From Chloroflexota bacterium (GTDB taxonomy: Bacteria; Chloroflexota; Anaerolineae; Anaerolineales; Anaerolineaceae), in the NCBI GenBank assembly GCA_029777225.1, contig JAKOSR010000167.1, positions 1 to 17,562 of the forward strand: a stretch of 17,562 nt of DNA, in the 5' to 3' direction. This document shows, one piece after another, positions 1-7,657 of the stretch. Both the position numbers and the translations under genes were made by a program. A model generated the notes under the pieces. It did no database searches. It was given only the letters and a program-made list of their open reading frames with translations, and was not told where the DNA came from. Numbering within the stretch: the stretch's first letter is position 1; each line of letters begins with the position of its first letter.

Positions 1-1
1 A

Positions 2-1657
2 TTTCGCAATGGCGCGAACGCGATTTTCCAACAAGGCGGGGCGGGAAACCTGACCATTCGCTTCAACCACATTGTTGAGAACAAAGGACTGGCTTTCGTC
101 CGCTCAACGGGCTCAGGCATTGGTTCAGTGAGCATGCTTGCCAATAACATCCATGCCAACGGCGACACCACCCAGGTGGATTGCGGAGGGAATGGCCTGG
201 TCGACCATAATTATTGGGGGAATGGTGTTTTGCCTGGCTCCGCGACCCAAAATTGCACGTTCACCAATGGCAAGCAGCTGGGAGCTGAAATACTGCTGGA
301 AAATAACGGCGTCGCCGCGCGGCTTGTAAGCGTCGGGTCCACGCCCAGCCCGGCCTACTTTAATGAAGTAATTCTTAGCCAAAGCGGTTCAGGCAGTGTG
401 CCGTACATCTTGGTTAATCATGGCCAGGGAAGCGACAGCAATATCCCGTTTTTACCATTGGGCAGTGGACGGGTTACTGCCTGTGGGAACTTTTACGATA
501 TTTTCAAGGCGGATAATACGCCTGCGACGGACCTCATGGTTTCGTTCCGGTATGACCGTGTCAGCAATGACTGCGTCCAGGTCATCGAGTCTTCCACTTA
601 CTGCGGTAATGCCGACTCAGCCTTCTACCCACTGAAATGGTACGACCCGCGCAACAATCAAACCACCCAATGGACCAACATAGACGAAGTGAAGGCCACC
701 GGAAAACAGGTGACCTGTGATTTACCAAACAACAGCCTGGTGATGAAATTAGGTGGAGCCTCCGCGGGCCATCCAAACCTGGCAAATGACCTCGATTACA
801 CGCCGTTTGTGGTAGGACTCGCCTACACACAAGGCGCGAGCCTGGTAAATGGAACCTTTATCCTGGCCTATCAAACCAACGTGGCTGACCTGTCCTGGGA
901 GACGACCCAGGAAAACGGTGTGACAGGTTTCTACATCCTCAGAAGCGCGTCAGAAAACGGTACGTACACACGCATATCAAGCCTCATCCCTTCCGTCGGC
1001 AGTGGCCTGGTTGGTGGAGCTTACGCCTTCAAAGACACAGCGCTTACGTTTGGGATGAGCTATTGGTATAAACTGGATGTCATCGGGGTCAATGGCCAAA
1101 CCATACAGACCTTTGGACCCAAGACAATCATGACATCCACTGAGACACCGACAGTCACCAACACACCCACGCGCACCCATACCCCCACCATCACCCAGAC
1201 TCCAACAGTCACCAAGACGCCCACCATCACTCTCACCCCAACCAGGACCCCAACCCGGACGGTTACCCCAACCCGAACGCTCTACCCAACCATCACGCCG
1301 TTTGTTTATCGTTCACCCACCCCCAACTACCGGTTGACAGGCACCTTCCTTACCGCGACATCGCAATACCAGTCCTCCACACCTGCCACCGCCACGCCGG
1401 ATTACGCCCAGACGCTCACGGTGCAGGCGGAACTTTTCCCCAGCCCAACACTCACGGCCACACTCACCGAAACGCCAACACCCACTTCGACTGAAACACC
1501 GAATTACACGCCAACCGTGACCATTGAAAACCAGGAAATCTTATTGGAAAAGACCGACCGATACACCCCGAGAGATTCGTGGGTCATCCTGTTGGGCGTT
1601 CTGGCAGTGGTGATTGCTGGCCTTGGCTTGGGAGCTTTCATCACCCGCAGACATTAA
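2..1657 (+). CDS. Surface protein, beta-helix/FN3-like, Thr-Pro stalk (5' partial)
   Basis: The reading frame is open from the left edge, so the N-terminus and any signal peptide are missing; 551 residues are visible. The first ~100 visible residues have the Asn/Gly-rich turns (NHIVENKG, NNIHANG, DHNYWGNG) of right-handed parallel beta-helix proteins of the NosD/pectate-lyase type. A middle part contains several cysteines. A fibronectin-III-like segment follows (LSWETTQENGVTGFYILRS ... YWYKLDVIG, about nt 890-1090). Next come Thr-Pro hexads of the form TPT[IV]Tx (about nt 1141-1305), a second Thr-Pro block (about nt 1440-1530), and a final hydrophobic helix (WVILLGVLAVVIAGLGLGAF) ending in RRH. 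This is the architecture of an exported protein held in the membrane by its C-terminus on a possibly glycosylated stalk. Neither a catalytic site nor a ligand can be identified. A GTG at 128 is in frame but is an internal codon, not the start. Confidence 0.85.
   Translation, partial: FRNGANAIFQQGGAGNLTIRFNHIVENKGLAFVRSTGSGIGSVSMLANNIHANGDTTQVDCGGNGLVDHNYWGNGVLPGSATQNCTFTNGKQLGAEILLENNGVAARLVSVGSTPSPAYFNEVILSQSGSGSVPYILVNHGQGSDSNIPFLPLGSGRVTACGNFYDIFKADNTPATDLMVSFRYDRVSNDCVQVIESSTYCGNADSAFYPLKWYDPRNNQTTQWTNIDEVKATGKQVTCDLPNNSLVMKLGGASAGHPNLANDLDYTPFVVGLAYTQGASLVNGTFILAYQTNVADLSWETTQENGVTGFYILRSASENGTYTRISSLIPSVGSGLVGGAYAFKDTALTFGMSYWYKLDVIGVNGQTIQTFGPKTIMTSTETPTVTNTPTRTHTPTITQTPTVTKTPTITLTPTRTPTRTVTPTRTLYPTITPFVYRSPTPNYRLTGTFLTATSQYQSSTPATATPDYAQTLTVQAELFPSPTLTATLTETPTPTSTETPNYTPTVTIENQEILLEKTDRYTPRDSWVILLGVLAVVIAGLGLGAFITRRH
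1141..1305 (+). repeat. Degenerate 18-bp repeat coding Thr-Pro hexads
   Basis: In-frame, imperfect 18-bp units encode TPTITQ, TPTVTK, TPTITL and TPTRTP-like hexads. Synonymous codons vary between units (ccc, cca, acg, acc), so the array is conserved as protein rather than as DNA and looks old. It forms an extended linker or stalk in the surface protein. Similar Thr-Pro tails are common in Anaerolineae exported proteins. Confidence 0.8.
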
Positions 1658-1667
1658 TTGCATATTT

Positions 1668-1696
1668 TTGACTTTTGATTTTAGATATGCTATTCT
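1668..1696 (+). promoter_or_regulatory. Promoter of the MBL-fold hydrolase gene (extended -10)
   Basis: TTGACT at 1668-1673, a 17-bp spacer, then TATTCT at 1691-1696 preceded by TGC (extended -10 TGn). A transcription start near 1703 is expected. This gives a ~24-nt leader to the ATG at 1727 and excludes the in-frame TTG at 1697 as the main start. Confidence 0.7.
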
Positions 1697-1726
1697 TTGC
1701 ACCGAAAAACAATTCTGGATGGTGCT

Positions 1727-2563
1727 ATGCAACGGGAACGAGTATCCGAAAACGTCTATTGGTTTCAGAGTGAAATTTACGCGCAGGTAACAGCCGGCGC
1801 CATCATTGGACCCCAATGGGCTGTTTTAATTGATACGCTTATGCCCCAGGAGACCCTCGAGGTTCGTAATTTCATTGAAAACGAATTGATGGTGCCGGTG
1901 AGATACGTTGTCAATACCCATCATCATGCTGATCATTCCTGGGGGAATAGCTACTTCCCGAACGCCACCATCATTGGGCACCTGCGATGCCGTGAACTGA
2001 TGATTGACAAGAGCAGCTCCGCCCTGGTGGAAGCAAGCCGTGAGAACCCGTTTTTCAAGGAAGTAAGCATCGTCCCACCCAGGATTACCTTTTCTTCTGG
2101 CCACTTGTACTTGAAGGTTGGCAAAAAACAACTCAACATCTTCCCGACCCCCGGTCATTCCGAGGATGGCATATCCGTGCTGCTCGAGGAGGATCGCATA
2201 CTTTTTGCAGGTGACGCATTTATGCCAATTCCCTTCTTCGTGGGCGGAGATATGGAAGAGCTGACCCAAACCACAAAGGCTTTCGGGGAAATGAGCCTTG
2301 AGAATATCATCCAAGGGCATGGTGATATCATCCTGCGCGGGGAAATTGAAGAAGCCGTCAGGGTCAACCTCGCCTATCTCAAAGCGGTGCAGAAGACGGT
2401 GAAGACCGCGCTGCGTAGGAAGAATCCCGGTGAATTCCTGGCCAACCAGGACGTGGAGTTGTTCGGGAAAAGCCGGGTCAGCCTTGGAGGGTTGGCGAAT
2501 GAGCTTCACCAAAGAAATTTACGTTGGCAATACCAGGTGGAATCCTTCAAACAAAACGCTTAG
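1727..2563 (+). CDS. Metallo-beta-lactamase-fold metal-dependent hydrolase
   Basis: A 278-residue MBL-fold protein with the full two-metal ligand set. HxHxDH is present as HHHADH (residues 65-70), followed by H144 in PTPGHSEDG, D163 in LFAGDAF and H208 in IIQGHGD. These ligands normally bind two Zn or Fe ions that activate water to cut esters, thioesters or lactones, as in glyoxalase II and related hydrolases. The substrate cannot be read from the sequence. The start was chosen at ATG 1727 rather than the in-frame TTG at 1697, because the promoter at 1668-1696 places the transcript start downstream of that TTG. No signal peptide is visible, so it is probably cytoplasmic. The stop codon overlaps that of the convergent membrane protein by 4 bp. 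Confidence 0.88.
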   Translation: MQRERVSENVYWFQSEIYAQVTAGAIIGPQWAVLIDTLMPQETLEVRNFIENELMVPVRYVVNTHHHADHSWGNSYFPNATIIGHLRCRELMIDKSSSALVEASRENPFFKEVSIVPPRITFSSGHLYLKVGKKQLNIFPTPGHSEDGISVLLEEDRILFAGDAFMPIPFFVGGDMEELTQTTKAFGEMSLENIIQGHGDIILRGEIEEAVRVNLAYLKAVQKTVKTALRRKNPGEFLANQDVELFGKSRVSLGGLANELHQRNLRWQYQVESFKQNA

Positions 2564-3393
2564 CGTGCGCCAAAGAGCAGCACGAGGATAACCATGGCCA
2601 CACTCATGGCCAGCGGTTCTGCCAGTAATCGTACCTTCGTCAGTTTTTGAATCAACCCCTGCGCCAGGGCACCCAGGGCATACAAGACTCCAGTGGTCAA
2701 CAAGCCAAAAGTGATTGGGTTGATGAAATAGTAATTCAACGCGACCGCGATTTGGGTAATAATGACTGGGATGGTGATTATCCAGGACAAAGCTGGTGCG
2801 TGGTCTGTTCGCAGGGAAAGCGCCCTATAGCTCACGAATACTGACCCAAGAAAGAGCAAGGGAATCTGCACATACAGCCGCATGTGGGCACTGCTCAGCG
2901 CGATACAAAGTATCAGAAACAGGCTGTGGGAAAGCGCAATCAGCCCAACGCGGGCAGGAATGTTTTGAGCAGGCCTCAGGATGACAACCTGGTATTCAGC
3001 CACAATCACCATCCCAAGCATGAGCACACCAAAGGCCAAAATAACCCACCAAAGACTACCCCGGGTCATTTGCCGCAAGGTGATTGAAAGAACAAGGACT
3101 GTAAGCACCGGGATAATCACATTGGGAAGCAGTCGCCAGGGTGTCCGGATCCCAGCCGCCTTGCCCCAGGGACTGCTCATCACCCAAAGGGAGCCCGCAA
3201 GCATGAGCGCGCAATTGAAAAACGGCAGAATGCTGTAATAATCCACCCGAAAATTTAACCTGATGCCAAGAAAAGAACCCATGGTGGGGGTTACTTCTGG
3301 TGGAATACCATAAATCAGGGTCAGTACGCCGGCCATGAATGCTAACACGATGCTCAATCGGTCAATATATGGAAGCGATTTTTTCTGTTCCAT
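2560..3393 (-). CDS. Polytopic membrane protein of unknown function (about 9 TM)
   Basis: A 277-residue hydrophobic protein. About nine membrane helices can be seen, near residues 11-30, 53-73, 90-108, 114-133, 149-169, 173-190, 202-221, 225-245 and 259-276, joined by short loops. The N-terminus (MEQKKSLPYIDRLS) is short and charged. No transport, catalytic or ATP-binding motif was recognised, and I do not know the family. It stands alone on the minus strand, tail-to-tail with the MBL hydrolase (stops overlap at 2560-2563) and head-to-head with the 6-TM protein at 3476. ATG 3393 has a weak AAGG just upstream; a better AAGGAG lies about 20 nt away, too far for ordinary use. Confidence 0.8.
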   Translation of the reverse strand: MEQKKSLPYIDRLSIVLAFMAGVLTLIYGIPPEVTPTMGSFLGIRLNFRVDYYSILPFFNCALMLAGSLWVMSSPWGKAAGIRTPWRLLPNVIIPVLTVLVLSITLRQMTRGSLWWVILAFGVLMLGMVIVAEYQVVILRPAQNIPARVGLIALSHSLFLILCIALSSAHMRLYVQIPLLFLGSVFVSYRALSLRTDHAPALSWIITIPVIITQIAVALNYYFINPITFGLLTTGVLYALGALAQGLIQKLTKVRLLAEPLAMSVAMVILVLLFGAR

Positions 3394-3457
3394 GGCCTTA
3401 TTTTATCATCGCTCCTTTCGCCATCCTTGCAGGGCTCACCGCGAAATTTACTAAGAA

Positions 3458-3466
3458 TGGTATAAT
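3458..3466 (+). promoter_or_regulatory. Extended -10 promoter directly in front of the membrane protein gene
   Basis: TGG then a perfect TATAAT at 3461-3466, with no convincing -35 box upstream. The predicted transcription start (~3473) is only about 3 nt before the ATG at 3476. The mRNA would therefore be leaderless or nearly so. The AAAGG at 3469-3473 is too close to the ATG to act as a normal Shine-Dalgarno site. Confidence 0.6.
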
Positions 3467-3475
3467 AAAAAGGTT

Positions 3476-4453
3476 ATGAATATCTTCCTTAGAGCAAAAA
3501 AACAGCCAAATTTGCTGATTGCGCTTAAAAATGGGGTAACGTCCCTGGCAAGGCATGCTTACCTGATTTTATTTCCTTTTTTGTTTGATATCGCACTTTT
3601 ATTTTCTCCAAGGCTGACAATTAGCCAGTTCACAAGCAAGCTTTTTGGGCAAATGGTTTACCCTGCGTCGATTTCAGAGGAAATGAAAACAACTTGGGAA
3701 GCAATCATCACTGGGCTTACAGCGTTTTTCAAGTATTTCAACCTTTCCTCCCTCGCCCGGACCTATCCGTTTGGTATTCCCAGCCTTTTCGCGGTGAGAG
3801 CCTTCACCACGACCCCAAATGGTGACATTTCAGCCACAGATATCGCGAGTTTTGGCCAGATATTCACCATTGCTGTGATTTTCATTTTGCTCGGGTTGTT
3901 CATCGCCACTTTGTTCTTTCAGCTTTCGGGCATGGCTGTTTCAGAACACAAGGCTTCCTCGTTTTTCATGCGACTTACCCGAAATTATCTCTCAGTCCTG
4001 GCTCTTTCTATCGCCAGCTTGTTTGTGGCCATTTTTTTCCTTTTTCCGGGGCTATTAATTGTTAGCTTGTTGATGACGGCGATTCCATTTTTGGGAATGA
4101 TCGCGTATATGATTCTGTTGGTGGCAGCCATATCGCTCCTGTTACCTCTTGTTTTCACACCCCATGTCATCGCTATGGAGAACCAGGGATTTGTAAAATC
4201 GGCCTTGATTAGCATTCGAACGGTCCGCCCAACCAGCGTCTCGGCTTCGACCTTTGTGTTATTGATTGCCACGATTTCCTTCTTAAGCAATTTGCTTTGG
4301 CAGACTCCCCCGGATAGCTCCTGGATGTTGATTGTGGGAGCCCTTGGGCATGCCATTATCAGCACCATTCTTACCCTGGCAAGTTTTCATTTCTTCCTGG
4401 ACGCAGTCCGCTGTGTTTCAGAATCCATCGAACCAACCCAACAGCCTGCCTGA
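3476..4453 (+). CDS. Polytopic membrane protein of unknown function (about 6 TM)
   Basis: A 325-residue integral membrane protein. Helices are visible near residues 28-45, 127-149, 171-200, 203-228, 256-274 and 283-305. An amphipathic, less hydrophobic stretch of ~80 residues lies between helices 1 and 2. The basic N-terminus (RAKKQPNLLIALKNG) resembles the start of multi-helix proteins in which the first segment lies on the membrane surface. No enzymatic motif is seen and the family is not recognised. Its TGA stop overlaps an ATG in the gyrB frame (TGATG at 4451-4455), so it probably shares an mRNA with gyrB. Its own promoter at 3458-3466 may be the main promoter for both. Whether it is functionally linked to gyrase is unknown. 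Confidence 0.8.
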   Translation: MNIFLRAKKQPNLLIALKNGVTSLARHAYLILFPFLFDIALLFSPRLTISQFTSKLFGQMVYPASISEEMKTTWEAIITGLTAFFKYFNLSSLARTYPFGIPSLFAVRAFTTTPNGDISATDIASFGQIFTIAVIFILLGLFIATLFFQLSGMAVSEHKASSFFMRLTRNYLSVLALSIASLFVAIFFLFPGLLIVSLLMTAIPFLGMIAYMILLVAAISLLLPLVFTPHVIAMENQGFVKSALISIRTVRPTSVSASTFVLLIATISFLSNLLWQTPPDSSWMLIVGALGHAIISTILTLASFHFFLDAVRCVSESIEPTQQPA

Positions 4454-4467
4454 TGGCGGCTGATAAC

Positions 4468-4472
4468 AGGAG
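4468..4472 (+). promoter_or_regulatory. Shine-Dalgarno site that selects the TTG start of gyrB
   Basis: AGGAG sits 7 nt before the in-frame TTG at 4480-4482. No comparable site precedes the upstream ATG at 4453. The site is followed by CTCCT (4475-4479), so it can pair weakly with it (AGGA-gacc-TCCT). The hairpin is short, and any regulatory effect is speculation. Confidence 0.6.
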
Positions 4473-4479
4473 ACCTCCT

Positions 4480-6396
4480 TTGACCAATCCAACCCATTAC
4501 AACGCGACCGATATTCAAATTCTCGAAGGTCTCGAAGCCGTTCGGCGCCGCCCTGGCATGTATATTGGCGGCACGGACATAAAGGCTCTCCATCACCTGA
4601 TTTATGAAGTCGTGGACAACTCCATCGATGAGGCGCTCGCGGGTGTGTGTAACCAAATCTCAATCACCATTCACGCGGATGAAAGCGTCACGGTTAAGGA
4701 CAACGGCCGTGGGATCCCCGTGGATATCCATCCCGAGAAAAAACTCTCCGCCTTGCAGATTGTCATGACCGTTCTCCACGCGGGCGGCAAGTTTGGGGGC
4801 GGCAGTTATAAGGTTTCTGGCGGTCTGCATGGGGTCGGTGTGAGCGCGGTCAACGCCTTATCGGAATGGTGCGAGGTTACTGTTCGGCGGGAAGGCAAGG
4901 TTTATTTCCAACGCTACGAACGGGGCATTCCCAAAGCACCAGTCAAGGAGATAGGGTCCTACCAGGGAGAGGAAACAGGTACCAGCACGACCTTCCGTTT
5001 TGACCCGCTAATCTTCAAGGAAGACATCTCATACCGCTTTGAAACCCTGGTGCAACGGTTCAGGGAAATGGCTTTTGTGACCAGGGGTGTCACCATCCGC
5101 CTGGCGGATGAGCGGGAAGATAAGCAGATGAACTTCCATTTTGAAGGTGGAATTGCCTCTTTCGCGCAATACCTAAATAAAAATCGGGAAGTACTCCACC
5201 AGCCCATCTATGGTGAAAAGGAAATCGACGGCATTGGCGTTGAATTTGTGGTGCAGTATACCGATGCCTACGCGGAATCAGTCTACACCTTTGCCAACAC
5301 CATCAACACTATTGATGGCGGCACCCATCTGACTGGCTTACGCACCGCGGTTACACGCAGCATCAACGATTACGCCCGCAAAAGCGGCATGCTGAAGGAG
5401 TCCGAAGCCAATTTCAGCGGGGATGACACCCGTGAAGGCATGACCGCCATAGTCAGCATCAAGCACCCTGACCCGCAATTTGAAAGTCAGACCAAGGTGA
5501 AGTTGATGAATCCCGAGGTCCAGACCTATGTGCAGCAAGTGGTTGGGGATACCATTGCCGCGTACCTGGATGAGAACCCGGCCGCTGGAAAAGCGATTGT
5601 GCAAAAGTGCCTGACTTCCGCCCGGGCCCGCGACGCGGCCAAAAAGGCCAGGGACCTCGTCATTCGAAAGTCCGCGCTGGAATCGATGACGCTGCCAGGG
5701 AAATTGGCTGATTGTTCTGAAAGGGATTTCACCAAAACCGAGCTATTCATCGTCGAGGGTGAATCCGCTGGTGGATCCGCGAAGCAAGGACGGGACAGGC
5801 ATTTCCAGGCCATACTCCCCCTGCGTGGAAAAATTCTCAACACTGAGCGTGCCCGGCTCGATAAGATCCTTGGCAATAAAGAGGTCAAGGCGCTCATTTC
5901 GGCTTTGGGCACCAGCATTGGCGACTCCTTTGATATCAAGGGATTGCGTTATGGCAAGGTTGTTATTATGACCGATGCCGATGTGGATGGCGCGCACATC
6001 CGCACGTTGCTGTTGACCTTGTTCTTCCGATACATGCAGCCCCTGATTGATGAGGGCCACCTCTACATCGCCCAGCCACCCCTCTATCGCATCAGCTATA
6101 AGAATCAAATTTCCTACGCCTATGATGACGCGGAGAAGGACCGGATTGTGACCAGGTATGGCGGCCCAAACAAGGTAAGCCTATCGCGTTATAAAGGTCT
6201 GGGTGAAATGAACCCGGAACAACTGTGGGAAACCACGATGAACCCGGAAAACCGGACCATGCTGCAGGTTACCGTGGAGGACGCTTCGGAAGCAGATAGG
6301 ACCTTTGACATGCTGATGGGAAGCCTGGTTCCACCCCGGCGGCGCTTTATTCAAACCCACGCCAAAGACGTCCGCAATCTCGACACAGTGGCCTAA
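4480..6396 (+). CDS. gyrB: DNA gyrase subunit B (type IIA topoisomerase, ATPase/TOPRIM subunit)
   Basis: With GyrA this subunit introduces negative supercoils using ATP. The GHKL ATPase region has EVVDNSIDEA (catalytic E43, N47), DNGRGIPVD (from D74), GGLHGVGVSAVN (114-125) and the QTK loop (K339). The TOPRIM domain has EGESAGG (426-432) and DADVD (499-503) for metal binding, followed by YKGLGEMNP and a C-terminus ending NLDTVA, close to the NLDI end of many GyrB proteins. At 638 residues it is the short form, without the enterobacterial insertion. The TTG at 4480 is preferred because AGGAG lies 7 nt upstream; ATG 4453, overlapping the previous stop, would add nine residues. The usual EGDSAGG reads EGESAGG, a conservative change. 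ParE cannot be fully excluded because no gyrA or parC is adjacent. Confidence 0.9.
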   Translation: MTNPTHYNATDIQILEGLEAVRRRPGMYIGGTDIKALHHLIYEVVDNSIDEALAGVCNQISITIHADESVTVKDNGRGIPVDIHPEKKLSALQIVMTVLHAGGKFGGGSYKVSGGLHGVGVSAVNALSEWCEVTVRREGKVYFQRYERGIPKAPVKEIGSYQGEETGTSTTFRFDPLIFKEDISYRFETLVQRFREMAFVTRGVTIRLADEREDKQMNFHFEGGIASFAQYLNKNREVLHQPIYGEKEIDGIGVEFVVQYTDAYAESVYTFANTINTIDGGTHLTGLRTAVTRSINDYARKSGMLKESEANFSGDDTREGMTAIVSIKHPDPQFESQTKVKLMNPEVQTYVQQVVGDTIAAYLDENPAAGKAIVQKCLTSARARDAAKKARDLVIRKSALESMTLPGKLADCSERDFTKTELFIVEGESAGGSAKQGRDRHFQAILPLRGKILNTERARLDKILGNKEVKALISALGTSIGDSFDIKGLRYGKVVIMTDADVDGAHIRTLLLTLFFRYMQPLIDEGHLYIAQPPLYRISYKNQISYAYDDAEKDRIVTRYGGPNKVSLSRYKGLGEMNPEQLWETTMNPENRTMLQVTVEDASEADRTFDMLMGSLVPPRRRFIQTHAKDVRNLDTVA

Positions 6397-6399
6397 GAC

Positions 6400-6437
6400 A
6401 AGGAGCACAGCCTGGTAATCCCGGACTGTGTTTTTTT
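6400..6437 (+). terminator. SD-hairpin-T7 element between gyrB and dinB (terminator-like)
   Basis: Directly after the gyrB stop comes AAGGAG (6400-6405), then an imperfect hairpin at 6406-6430 (CACAG/CTGTG and CTGG/CCGG arms, one C-A mismatch, loop TAATC), then seven T residues (6431-6437). The dinB ATG follows at 6438 with no gap. Hairpin plus T7 is the form of an intrinsic terminator for the gyrB transcript. The same hairpin would also bring AAGGAG to about 7 nt from the ATG in read-through mRNA. Confidence 0.65.
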
Positions 6438-7625
6438 ATGGCACGAAAAATTCTGCATCTCGACCTTGACGCTTTCTTTTGTTCCGTGGAGGAAATCCTG
6501 GACCCCAGCCTGGTTGGGAAAGCCTTCGCGGTTGGGGGCAGCCCGCAAGGCCGTGGCGTCATCGCGTCCTGTTCCTACCAGGCGCGAAAATTTGGCGTTC
6601 GGTCTGCTATGCCCGCGGGAAAAGCGCTTTCCCTTTGTCCGGGCCTGTTATTTGTGCACCATCAGCACCACTTATATGGGGAGTATTCTGACAAGGTGAT
6701 GCAAATCCTCGAGGAACTTACGCCTCTGGTGCAACAGGTTTCGGTTGACGAAGCATTCCTGGACGTGAGCGACCTACCGCTGCCTCTTCTTTCCATCGCG
6801 ACAGACCTTCAAAAAAGGGTACAGGATGAACTTTCACTACCCTGCTCCATCGGTGGTGCCACGAGTAAACTGGTGGCAAAAATCGCCAATGATTATGGCA
6901 AGGCAAGCGTCCAAACAGGCAAAGCGCCCAGGAAAATTACGATCATTCCTGAAGGACACGAGAAGGACTTCCTGGCGCCGCTGGACGTCCAGGCGATGTG
7001 GGGAATCGGGCCCAAAACCAGTCAGAAACTTCACTCGCTGGGAGTTCACACGATTGGGCAGATGGCTGAACTTAGCCTGGCTGAACTATCGCGCTTTTTT
7101 GGGAATGGCGCCCAGGAAATTAAGGAACGCAGCCGGGGCATTGACCCATCCCCTGTGCACTCCGACCACGCGCTCAAGTCGGTCAGCAATGAACGTACTT
7201 ATCGCGAAGACACTGAAGACAAAACCGTGATGCTGCAGACCCTGCGTTCGCTTGCAGACCAGGTTGGGTACCGGTTGCGCAAGGCCAATTTGGCCGGCTC
7301 GGTGGTCCACCTGAAGCTACGCTATCATGATTTCACCACGTTCACCCGTCAAACAGCCCTGGACCACTGTACGAACCTGGATGACGAAATTTACACCGAA
7401 GTGAAAGACTTGCTGGAAAAGAATCTACTCCCGAATCGCGCTGTACGATTACTTGGCGTTGGCGTTTCCGAATTGGATGTACCGCACAGGCAATTGTCGC
7501 TTTGGGGTGATCCAGACATAAAAAAAGAGCAACTGACAGGGGCCGTGGATAAACTCAAAGAGAAGTACGGCAAGGATATCATCAAGCGCGGTAACATGCT
7601 AAAACCACCCAAGGAAAAGCCTTGA
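6438..7625 (+). CDS. dinB: DNA polymerase IV (Y-family translesion polymerase)
   Basis: A 395-residue Y-family polymerase that copies past damaged bases with low fidelity. Catalytic residues are visible: D9 in HLDLDAFF, the steric gate F14, and D104/E105 in SVDEAFLDV. The helix-hairpin-helix region (MWGIGPKTSQKLHSLGVHTIGQMAEL) and the little-finger domain (SNERTYREDTED onward) follow. QLSLW at 352-356 is a good beta-clamp-binding motif. The length is slightly above the E. coli protein, with a basic tail (KRGNMLKPPKEKP). The start at ATG 6438 fits the family N-terminus exactly and no alternative start is in frame just upstream. It lies 41 nt after gyrB but behind the hairpin-T7 element, so expression probably depends on read-through or on an unseen promoter. 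No LexA box was recognised. Confidence 0.95.
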   Translation: MARKILHLDLDAFFCSVEEILDPSLVGKAFAVGGSPQGRGVIASCSYQARKFGVRSAMPAGKALSLCPGLLFVHHQHHLYGEYSDKVMQILEELTPLVQQVSVDEAFLDVSDLPLPLLSIATDLQKRVQDELSLPCSIGGATSKLVAKIANDYGKASVQTGKAPRKITIIPEGHEKDFLAPLDVQAMWGIGPKTSQKLHSLGVHTIGQMAELSLAELSRFFGNGAQEIKERSRGIDPSPVHSDHALKSVSNERTYREDTEDKTVMLQTLRSLADQVGYRLRKANLAGSVVHLKLRYHDFTTFTRQTALDHCTNLDDEIYTEVKDLLEKNLLPNRAVRLLGVGVSELDVPHRQLSLWGDPDIKKEQLTGAVDKLKEKYGKDIIKRGNMLKPPKEKP

Positions 7626-7648
7626 TTGGAAAATTATTCTGGTATAAT
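7622..7648 (+). promoter_or_regulatory. tRNA-Thr promoter
   Basis: TATAAT at 7643-7648, preceded by TGG (extended -10). TTGATT at 7622-7627 is a possible -35 with a short 15-bp spacer, and it overlaps the end of dinB. The predicted start (~7655) is about 3 nt before the tRNA 5' end. Confidence 0.65.
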
Positions 7649-7657
7649 GTGCGCCAC

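Noticed and set aside
1141..1305. Repeat array considered as a CRISPR or tandem-repeat locus
   Set aside because: Units are in frame, imperfect and code Thr-Pro hexads; there are no spacers, leader or cas genes.
1697..1726. Upstream TTG start for the MBL-fold gene
   Set aside because: It lies before the transcription start predicted from the promoter at 1668-1696, and the added residues are not part of the fold.
1826..2512. 228-codon minus-strand open frame
   Set aside because: Lies fully opposite the MBL-fold gene, whose metal ligands are intact; no recognisable motif.
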